This document shows, in pieces, positions 35,628 to 42,529 of a stretch of 64,000 nt of DNA. The stretch is taken from contig CABIWJ010000004.1 in NCBI GenBank assembly GCA_902362455.1, positions 1 to 64,000 on the forward strand. Direction: 5' to 3'. This DNA is from Eubacteriaceae bacterium (GTDB taxonomy: Bacteria; Bacillota; Clostridia; Lachnospirales; Lachnospiraceae). Numbering within the stretch: the first letter of the stretch is position 1; each line of letters starts with the position of its first letter. The notes below the pieces were generated by a model. The model worked only from the letters and a program-made list of their open reading frames with translations, did no database searches and was not told the DNA's origin. The position numbers and the translations under genes are program-made.

Positions 35628-36863
35628 CTAAGAATGAGTAATATTGCCTTCATAATCAAACGTTACATTAAAGGATACTCTGTTAAGAAAATCATAGAAT
35701 TCTTTAACACCGGTATCGTCAGTTTCTGAGGTGTAGTAACTTTTACTTCCACAGGGAAGAAATGAAATCTCGCAGGTATTATCCTCTTTAATCTTACAGG
35801 TAAGAACGGTAGTGCGTGAATAATAATTGCTGAATAAAAAGTTACCCATACTGTAGACGATAGGAATGTTGTTATAGAATTCCACACCCTGCATAACGTG
35901 AGGGTGGCTTCCTATTACTAAATCTGCACCTGAATTAATGTAGTCGTATGCCATATTTCTCTGGTAATCAGCAGCGACCTCCTGGCGTTCAATTCCCCAA
36001 TGAGCATATACAATTACGAAATCACATATTTCTTTGGCTTTTCTTATCTCTTCACAAAGTGCAGTATCATCATAAGTTGTGAATACTCCCGGCCTTGCAG
36101 CATGGTCAGAAGTTTCATTAAGGGCATACCAGCTTCCATTTGGTACAACCCGGGAAGCAGCGAGAAAACCAATGGTTTTACCATTAATTTTATAAGTAAT
36201 CAGCTTTTTGGCACGTTCTAAGTCTTTACCGGCACCAATATAATCAATTCCATATTCATCAAGTGTAGAAAATGTGTCAACCAGTGCATCTTGTCCATAA
36301 TCTAAGATATGATTATTAGATATTGAAACTATATCAACTCCCATATCATTGAAAATCTTTGCACGTTCAGGAGGAACACAGTAAGTATATTCTTTGCCTG
36401 CTTCAGGAGTTCCACGATTACTAAATGGAAATTCTTCATTTATAAATGTTATATCTGCATTTTTAAGAATATCCGCTATCTTAGGCGAGATAAAGCCTGT
36501 AACACCCGATTGTAAATAAGCATTATAGAGATTGTCGGCTAAAAGAATATCTCCTGTAAATGCGAGATTTATATCTGTATATGGTTTATCTGGCTCAGAA
36601 TTATTAACTGACTGATTAGGAATATCAGTTGAAATGGTACTATTGTCAGAAGTATTAGTATCAGAATTGATGATATCGGAATTATTTCCATTGATAACAA
36701 TTTCGTTATCAGTTGAATTAGTATTGTCGGAATTAATGGAAGATGCTTCATCAGTATCTTTAACTGTTGAATTACGATTAACCTTTACATCTTTAAGAAA
36801 TACCATAACTAATATGATAATCAGGATAGTTATAACGGCAATAATATTTTGTCTTTTACTCAT
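35628..36863 (-). CDS. CapA family metallophosphoesterase-like protein
   Basis: This 411-residue protein has an N-terminal TM anchor (about 7-24), an Asn/Ser/Asp/Thr-rich linker (about 30-85) and a CapA/PgsA domain: LAFTGDILL, NEEFPFS, SISNNHILDYG, YAHWGIE, GSHPHV, YSMGNF. CapA proteins are linked to poly-gamma-glutamate synthesis or export; alone, as here, the role is unclear. AAAGGAG lies 6 bases before the ATG at 36863. A longer frame upstream is rejected. Confidence 0.9.
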   Translation of the reverse strand: MSKRQNIIAVITILIIILVMVFLKDVKVNRNSTVKDTDEASSINSDNTNSTDNEIVINGNNSDIINSDTNTSDNSTISTDIPNQSVNNSEPDKPYTDINLAFTGDILLADNLYNAYLQSGVTGFISPKIADILKNADITFINEEFPFSNRGTPEAGKEYTYCVPPERAKIFNDMGVDIVSISNNHILDYGQDALVDTFSTLDEYGIDYIGAGKDLERAKKLITYKINGKTIGFLAASRVVPNGSWYALNETSDHAARPGVFTTYDDTALCEEIRKAKEICDFVIVYAHWGIERQEVAADYQRNMAYDYINSGADLVIGSHPHVMQGVEFYNNIPIVYSMGNFLFSNYYSRTTVLTCKIKEDNTCEISFLPCGSKSYYTSETDDTGVKEFYDFLNRVSFNVTFDYEGNITHS

Positions 36864-37048
36864 TCGGTTTTCTCCTTTGGAAATATTAAGTGTCAGGTTA
36901 GAAAATTCTTGTATCTGTAAGTATAATAACATATGGCAGGTGAATTTAAAAGCGGATAATTATGTTTACTAATTATCGTATTTGTTGTAAAATAAAGCTG
37001 ATTTATGATAAAAATTTTGAATTATATTATATTAGGAATGGAGCATAT

Positions 37049-37879
37049 ATGTCGCATAACAATCAGAAGAAAATTGCAGTAATTAATGATTTCACTGGAT
37101 TTGGTAAATGCTCAATAGCTGTATCATTGCCAGTTATTTCGGCACTTAAGGTACAATGTTGTCTTGTACCTACATCTATTTTCTCTAATCATACTGCTTA
37201 TCCCGAGTATTTTTTTGATGATTATACGGATAAGATGGAAGAATATATTGATAATTGGAAGAAATTAGGTTTGGAGTTCGAAGGGATTTCAACAGGTTTC
37301 TTAGGCGATGCCAAACAGATTGAAATAGTTAAAAGTTTTATCAGATATTTTAAGAAAGATAATACTGTAGTGATAGTTGATCCGGTTATGGGCGATTATG
37401 GCGTTAAATATGCAACATATACTGAGGATTTGTGCAGACGTATGAAAGAATTAGTTGAGCAGGCAGATATTGTAACACCGAATATTACGGAGGCATGCAT
37501 TTTAACTGGAAATGATTACGATAAAGTTATAAATGATGATGTAGAAATTGCAAAGATGGCAGAAAAAATATCTGCATCAGGACCTAAGAAAGTTGTAATT
37601 ACGGGAATTAACAGAGAAAATTATATTTGCGATTATGTATATGAGAAAAATGTAACGAACGAATTTCTTAAGAGTGTAAAAGTCGGTGGAGAGCGTTCGG
37701 GAACAGGCGATATATTTTCAGCAATTATATCGGCAGATGCCGTAAATAACGTAGAATTTAAGACTTCGGTGGAAAAGGCTTCTAAATTCATAAGAGAATG
37801 TCTGGTTATATCGGAGGAAAGAGATATTCCTAAAGAGGATGGAGTATGTTTCGAGGACATACTAACCACATTGAGATAG
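37049..37879 (+). CDS. pdxY: Pyridoxal/pyridoxamine kinase
   Basis: This ribokinase-family enzyme phosphorylates pyridoxal or pyridoxamine in vitamin B6 salvage. In 276 residues it shows NDFTGFGKCS near the N terminus, VDPVMGDYG, TPNITEACILTG and the anion-hole/catalytic motif ERSGTGDIFSA. The start is the ATG at 37049 after GGAG (37040-37043). Frame-open sequence upstream has no ribosome binding site. The symbol is by family; PdxK-type activity cannot be told apart by eye. Confidence 0.87.
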   Translation: MSHNNQKKIAVINDFTGFGKCSIAVSLPVISALKVQCCLVPTSIFSNHTAYPEYFFDDYTDKMEEYIDNWKKLGLEFEGISTGFLGDAKQIEIVKSFIRYFKKDNTVVIVDPVMGDYGVKYATYTEDLCRRMKELVEQADIVTPNITEACILTGNDYDKVINDDVEIAKMAEKISASGPKKVVITGINRENYICDYVYEKNVTNEFLKSVKVGGERSGTGDIFSAIISADAVNNVEFKTSVEKASKFIRECLVISEERDIPKEDGVCFEDILTTLR

Positions 37880-37929
37880 TGATAAATTAACAGGAAATGT
37901 AAGAAAAGTAGAAAGAAAGGATAAATTTT

Positions 37930-39204
37930 ATGATAGATATTATACTTGCTTCAAAGTCACCAAGACGTAAGGAATTACTAGAACAGATTGGTATACAGTT
38001 CAGATGTATGCCAAGTTCGAAAGAAGAGATAATAACAAAGGTGGTACCGGAAGAGGTAGTCAAGGAATTATCAGAACAGAAAGCAAGAGATATAGAAAGC
38101 CAGCTTGAGATAAAAGGTGATACAGTTATTATAGGTGCAGATACAATAGTTGCTTTTGATGATAAAATTCTTGGTAAGCCATCCGATAAGGAAGATGCCG
38201 TTAATATGCTTAGTTCCATATCAGGTCATAAGCATCAGGTATATACAGGCGTTACTATGATATATTTGTCAGGAAATGTCAGAAAAGAGATTACATTTAA
38301 GGAAAAGACAGATGTATTTGTAAGAAATTTATCTAAAGAAGATATTTTTGAATATGTGGCTACAGATGAACCTATGGATAAGGCAGGAAGTTACGGTATT
38401 CAGGGAAAATTCGCTAAATATGTTGAGAAAATAAATGGTGATTATAACAACGTGGTTGGTTTACCAGTTTCAAGATTATTTAATGAAGCAAGAGAACATT
38501 TTGGAATTGATTTAGTAACAGGTAGAAGAAAACCTATGGATAAGGTGCGTGGTGCAATATTTGATTTGGACGGAACTACACTTGATACAGTCGAATCTAT
38601 TGGTGTCACATTGAATAAAGTCCTAAAAGAGTTAGGATTAAAGGAACATCCTATAGAAGCATTTAAGACATTTGCAGGTGACGGACAGATTGAATTAGTA
38701 AAAAGAGCATTGATTGCATCGGGTGATACAGAACTTAAATATTTTGAAAAAGCAATGCAAAGATATATTGAATTATTCAAAGAAGGCTGTACATATAATG
38801 TCAAGCCATATGATGGTATAAGAGAGTTATTCGATTATTTCAAGCAAAATGGAATAAAGATTGCTATCTTTTCAAATAAAGAACATATAAATGTCATAAG
38901 TATATTAGATTTATTATTTGGCGAAAATTACTTCGATGCAGTGTTAGGACAGAGACCTGACCATCAGAAGAAACCATCAGGTGAGGGAATAGATATAATT
39001 CTTGGTAAGTGGTCAGTTTTACCAGAGAATTGTATCTATGTAGGCGATACTAATACAGATATGTTGACAGGTAAGAATTATGGTCTGTATACAATTGGTG
39101 TTACGTGGGGCTTTAGAACAAGACAGGAGCTTATAGATGCAAATGCTGACTGTATAGCCGAACATCCATTAGACATTAAAGATATAGCAAATGACAGATA
39201 TTAA
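37930..39204 (+). CDS. Maf-HAD fusion: nucleotide pyrophosphatase plus phosphatase
   Basis: Residues 1-190 are a complete Maf protein: ASKSPRRKELL, GADTIV, GKPSD, the MDKAGSYGIQG motif and VVGLPVSRL. These hydrolyse dTTP/UTP or modified nucleotides. Residues about 203-424 form a HAD phosphatase like phosphoglycolate phosphatase: FDLDGTTLD, IFSNKEH, KKPSGEG and YVGDTNTDM. No stop, frameshift or internal ribosome binding site separates them. The joint enzyme could release pyrophosphate and then dephosphorylate the monophosphate (inference). AGAAAGGATAAAT precedes the ATG. Confidence 0.9.
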   Translation: MIDIILASKSPRRKELLEQIGIQFRCMPSSKEEIITKVVPEEVVKELSEQKARDIESQLEIKGDTVIIGADTIVAFDDKILGKPSDKEDAVNMLSSISGHKHQVYTGVTMIYLSGNVRKEITFKEKTDVFVRNLSKEDIFEYVATDEPMDKAGSYGIQGKFAKYVEKINGDYNNVVGLPVSRLFNEAREHFGIDLVTGRRKPMDKVRGAIFDLDGTTLDTVESIGVTLNKVLKELGLKEHPIEAFKTFAGDGQIELVKRALIASGDTELKYFEKAMQRYIELFKEGCTYNVKPYDGIRELFDYFKQNGIKIAIFSNKEHINVISILDLLFGENYFDAVLGQRPDHQKKPSGEGIDIILGKWSVLPENCIYVGDTNTDMLTGKNYGLYTIGVTWGFRTRQELIDANADCIAEHPLDIKDIANDRY

Positions 39205-39353
39205 TATTATTAGAATGATATTAAATAATATTAGTGAACTACAACATAGTATAGAAATTTAAGATAATACGAAATAATTGTGAAAAATATTGATAGTATA
39301 GTGTGAAGAAATATGCTTGTGCAATTGAAAATTATGCATAGTATGGAGGAAAA

Positions 39354-40400
39354 ATGAGAAAAAAATTAGTTAAAGTTATAGCAGTTACATTAAGTGCTTC
39401 AATGCTTTTATGTGGCTGCAGTATAGGTGGTAAGAAAATATTTTTATCAACGGGCTTGTCAGATAAAGAATTATTTAAAATAGATGGAAGTGTATTTAGT
39501 GTATCCGAAGCAATGTTATATCTTACAACAGAGAAGAACAGATATGAGCAGTCATATGGTACAGATATATGGAGCAAAGATATCTGCGGTGTAACATTAG
39601 AAGATTATGTTAAAGATAATGTCAAAAACCAGTTAGCTGAAATTAAAGCTCTTGATTTATTAGCTAAGAAAAATAAGATAAAATTATCAGAAAATGAAAA
39701 AGAAAAGATAAAAGAAGATGCTGAAAAATACTTCAATGCACTTACAGATACCGAGAAAAAATATATGAATGTAACATTAGATGATGTTAAAAAAGCATAT
39801 TCAGATTATAAACTTGCTAATAAAGTCTATACAGAGCTTACTAAGGATATCAATCCTGAAATAAGTGATGCTGATGCGAAAGTAATAAAAGTAGCAAGTA
39901 TCTATTCTAAGACATATACATTAGATTCTAAGGGAAACAGAGTAGAATATACAGATGAAGAAAAAGAAAAATCTAAAAAAGAAATGCAAAAACTCTTAGA
40001 TTCCATAAATAATGGAGAAGATTTTATGGAGTTAGCAGCTAATAATACCGATGCTGATAAAGTAGAATATGAATTTGGCAAAGGTGAAATGATACAGGAA
40101 TTTGAAGATGCGGCATATTCATTAAAGACAGATGAGGTAAGTGGTATCGTAGAAACACCTGACGGATATTATATAATAAAATGTATAAGCGACTATCTTC
40201 AGGATAAAACCCAGACTCATAAAGAAGAGATGATAAAAGAAGAAAAGGATAAGCATTTTAAAGAAATCTATGATCCTTTTATAGAGGCGGTATCATCTGA
40301 ATTCAATGATGATGTGTGGAAAAATATAAAGTTTGAAGATATGAAAGATATAAATGTATCGAATTTCTATACGTGTATGACTGAAGATGCGACGGAATAG
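39354..40400 (+). CDS. PrsA-like foldase lipoprotein (parvulin domain)
   Basis: It is predicted to be an extracytoplasmic peptidyl-prolyl isomerase and chaperone. The 348-residue protein has a lipoprotein signal peptide with lipobox LLCGC (Cys at about 23). A SurA-N-like helical region and a rotamase domain follow (about 178-290, with FMELAANNTDADKVEYEFGKGEM and VSGIVETPDGYYIIKC). GGAGGAAAAATG marks the start. Its neighbours give no further hint. Confidence 0.87.
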   Translation: MRKKLVKVIAVTLSASMLLCGCSIGGKKIFLSTGLSDKELFKIDGSVFSVSEAMLYLTTEKNRYEQSYGTDIWSKDICGVTLEDYVKDNVKNQLAEIKALDLLAKKNKIKLSENEKEKIKEDAEKYFNALTDTEKKYMNVTLDDVKKAYSDYKLANKVYTELTKDINPEISDADAKVIKVASIYSKTYTLDSKGNRVEYTDEEKEKSKKEMQKLLDSINNGEDFMELAANNTDADKVEYEFGKGEMIQEFEDAAYSLKTDEVSGIVETPDGYYIIKCISDYLQDKTQTHKEEMIKEEKDKHFKEIYDPFIEAVSSEFNDDVWKNIKFEDMKDINVSNFYTCMTEDATE

Positions 40401-40422
40401 ATGAATATAGGGAGGTAATAAA

Positions 40423-40479
40423 TTGGAATTTATGGATACTTATCTTAATTTGACAAGTGCAAATAGTAAGTATAAATAA
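40423..40479 (+). CDS. 18-codon ORF with a strong ribosome binding site
   Basis: GGGAGGT lies 6 bases before TTG GAA TTT ATG and the frame runs 18 codons to TAA. It could be a leader peptide for the amidohydrolase gene 65 bases further on, or the remnant of a truncated gene. It resembles nothing I know. Kept at low confidence because only the ribosome binding site supports it. Confidence 0.3.
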   Translation: MEFMDTYLNLTSANSKYK

Positions 40480-40544
40480 GGTTTATTCGGTCGGCACAGA
40501 GCAGAAGTCTATGTTCTTATACTGGAAAAGGAGATGATTGATAA

Positions 40545-41312
40545 ATGAGAATTGAAGCATATCAATTTGCAGTATCCGGAAATATATATGATAATTATAA
40601 TGAAATAGAAAGAGCGATATATTTAGCAAAACATAAAGGTGTTCAATTATTAATCTTTCCGGAATGTTCATTAATAGGCTATCCTCCCAGAGATATATTA
40701 AATTCATTAAGTGTCGATTTTAATATTGTGAGGTCAATGTGTGATAAACTTCAGGCAATAGCTGACAAAAACGATATTTCTTTTATTGTAGGAACCATAT
40801 TCAAAGAAAAAGAAATATACAATAGAGCATTGTTATTTCAGCCTAATAAACAAATTAAGTTTTATGATAAGCGTGCTTTATGGGGATGGGATAATGATAA
40901 TTTCACAAAGGGAGATAAAGATGGAATATTTGAAATAGATGGGGTTGTATTTGGAATTAGAATTTGTTTTGAAATTAGATTTCCTGAATTTTTCAGAGAA
41001 TTGTATAAAAGGAATACAGATGTAAATGTAATTTTATTTTATGATGTAGCGGATATGGATGATAAGGAACGATACAGTATGATTAGAGGTCATCTACAAA
41101 CTCGTGCAGTCGAAAATGTTACTACGACTATTTCAGTAAACGCTACTTCGCCTTTTCAGACAGCACCGACAATGGTTTTTGGAAAATCTGGACAGTGTAT
41201 TAAGGAATGTGTTAGAAATAAAACTGAAATATTGATTTATGATTTTGAAAAAACAATTAATGATTTCGGAGAAAATGGAAGAATATCAATATCCGATTCA
41301 TTAATTAAGTAG
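40545..41312 (+). CDS. Carbon-nitrogen hydrolase (nitrilase superfamily)
   Basis: The 255-residue protein has the nitrilase-superfamily triad: Glu in LLIFPECSLIGYPPRD, Lys in FYDKRALWGWD and Cys in GIRICFEIRFPE. The PECSLIGYPPRD segment is like that of the glutaminase domain of NAD synthetase, so an amidase/glutaminase acting on a small amide is likely. There is no NadE domain or ligase next to it. AAGGAGATG precedes the ATG. Confidence 0.85.
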   Translation: MRIEAYQFAVSGNIYDNYNEIERAIYLAKHKGVQLLIFPECSLIGYPPRDILNSLSVDFNIVRSMCDKLQAIADKNDISFIVGTIFKEKEIYNRALLFQPNKQIKFYDKRALWGWDNDNFTKGDKDGIFEIDGVVFGIRICFEIRFPEFFRELYKRNTDVNVILFYDVADMDDKERYSMIRGHLQTRAVENVTTTISVNATSPFQTAPTMVFGKSGQCIKECVRNKTEILIYDFEKTINDFGENGRISISDSLIK

Positions 41313-41403
41313 GATATAATTAGTATTGTATATAAGCAAAAAGATTCATTTAATGAAATTTGTTTGACTGTTAAGAATACTTCAATATAGTTAGGAGAAA
41401 AAG

Positions 41404-41598
41404 ATGTTTAACAGATATGATGATATAAATGAATTTATTACAGATATTGATAAACCAAACATAATTACATTTGAGTATTGGGGTGAAAAAGAAAATACAC
41501 AATATCTTGTTGAGTTTGAAGAAATTGATGACAAATTTATTTTAAAGAGTTTTGGCTCGGTTGAGGATATTCCTGCTGACTGGGATGAGATAAATTAG
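41404..41598 (+). CDS. Small acidic hypothetical protein
   Basis: The 64-residue product is acidic (many Asp and Glu) with alternating strands and aromatic residues, and has no TM segment. TTAGGAGAAAAAG precedes the ATG, so it is probably translated. I do not recognise the family. A short hairpin (CAGACA/TGTCTG, 41605-41620) follows. Confidence 0.55.
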   Translation: MFNRYDDINEFITDIDKPNIITFEYWGEKENTQYLVEFEEIDDKFILKSFGSVEDIPADWDEIN

Positions 41599-41666
41599 GG
41601 AGAGCAGACAGACGTGTCTGTGCTAGCTATAGCGGGTGTAGTTGCTTATAAGGTGATGCACTAAAA

Positions 41667-41694
41667 AAGGAACCTGTATAAAAACAGATTCCTT
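41667..41694 (-). terminator. Terminator of the toxin-antitoxin operon
   Basis: Read on the minus strand, AAGGAATCTGT pairs with ACAGGTTCCTT (one mismatch) and a run of six T follows. The stem overlaps the last bases of the toxin gene. Confidence 0.75.
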
Positions 41695-42025
41695 AAATGA
41701 GGGAAAGTCCCTGTCGAAGAATGGAAGTCCAGTTACTTTTCTGATAGAGAAAACGGACGATGATTACAGTCTGTTTTTCTTCATTAATCGTATAAAAGGC
41801 AAGGTAATTATTGATTATCACAAAACGAATGCCCCAGCCTGCAAGTACCGGATCATCTACCAGACGAAATTTCTGTGGCAGGTCGGCTAATGAGCCTATC
41901 TGCTCGGTTACAGCATCTAGCAGATTAACTGCGGCATCAGAATTTTTGAGGGTAAATTCAATGTAATCCGCAGCACACATAATATCGTGTTCTGCGGTGG
42001 AAGTGATATGAACTTGATAACTCAT
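41693..42025 (-). CDS. ParE/RelE-family toxin
   Basis: The 110-residue protein has the RelE/ParE fold pattern: YQVHITSTAEHDIMCAADYIEF, an LPQKFRLVDDP turn, then IRFVIINNYLAFYTI and a RFLYQKSNW C-terminal strand. It would inhibit gyrase or cleave mRNA. Its ATG overlaps the antitoxin stop by 4 bases. The pair is visibly richer in GC than its surroundings, a sign of horizontal transfer. Confidence 0.88.
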   Translation of the reverse strand: MSYQVHITSTAEHDIMCAADYIEFTLKNSDAAVNLLDAVTEQIGSLADLPQKFRLVDDPVLAGWGIRFVIINNYLAFYTINEEKQTVIIVRFLYQKSNWTSILRQGLSLI

Positions 42026-42285
42026 CGACTGCGACGACTCCTGATATCCGCCATAGCTTCGGAAAATGGTCTTGTGTTGCCAGTGGTAATATCGTCCATT
42101 CCTTCCTTAATCTGGCTGTAAAGTTCAAAGCGGCTGGTCAGTTCCTCATAGGTTTCAATGCTCATAACAGCAAGATCACCTTTTCCATTCTTCGTAATAA
42201 AAACCGGTTCAGGATAATTATGACAAAATGTAGAAATTTCATTGTAATTATTCCTTAAATCAGCACTAGATTTGATTGTTGGCAT
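42022..42285 (-). CDS. Phd/YefM-family antitoxin
   Basis: This 87-residue antitoxin has the Phd/YefM N-terminal DNA-binding fold (SSADLRNNYNEIS, EPVFITKNGKGDLAVMSIETYEEL) and a C-terminal tail that would bind the toxin. Such proteins repress their own operon. GGGAGGTG is upstream of the ATG on the minus strand. Confidence 0.9.
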   Translation of the reverse strand: MPTIKSSADLRNNYNEISTFCHNYPEPVFITKNGKGDLAVMSIETYEELTSRFELYSQIKEGMDDITTGNTRPFSEAMADIRSRRSR

Positions 42286-42529
42286 AAAAACACCTCCCTA
42301 TTCGATAACAAAATTATACATAAATTTTACTATGAAGTCAAGAAAAACGAAACCGCAAGGGAGAAACTGTTTGCGAGATGAAGCACCGGCACAAAGACCA
42401 AGAAAAGATTTCTCAGAAGTTATGGAATTTCAATAATATACGGTCCTGTAAATCAACGTTTAACTAAAGTATGTTGATTTACAGGACCGTTCTTTTTCTT
42501 ATGCGGTATTTTGTTTAATTAAATCTTAT
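42286..42529. other. Gene-free flank of the toxin-antitoxin pair
   Basis: There is no gene. An imperfect palindrome with a GC-rich loop is present (GAGAAA 42361-42366 with TTTCTC 42409-42414; the loop has TTTGCGAG and GCACCGGC). A near-perfect 18-bp inverted repeat with T run (42440-42457 with 42473-42490) looks like a terminator pointing in the plus direction, though no plus-strand gene precedes it. This may be debris of an insertion. Confidence 0.55.
42440..42499 (+). terminator. Strong terminator-like hairpin
   Basis: An 18-bp perfect stem (starting ACGGTCCTG) with a 15-base loop is followed by TTCTTTTTC. It could insulate the end of the minus-strand GtrA-YfhO gene. Confidence 0.65.

Noticed and set aside
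41605..41620. CAGACA/TGTCTG hairpin as a terminator
   Set aside because: The stem is only 6 bp and no T run follows.
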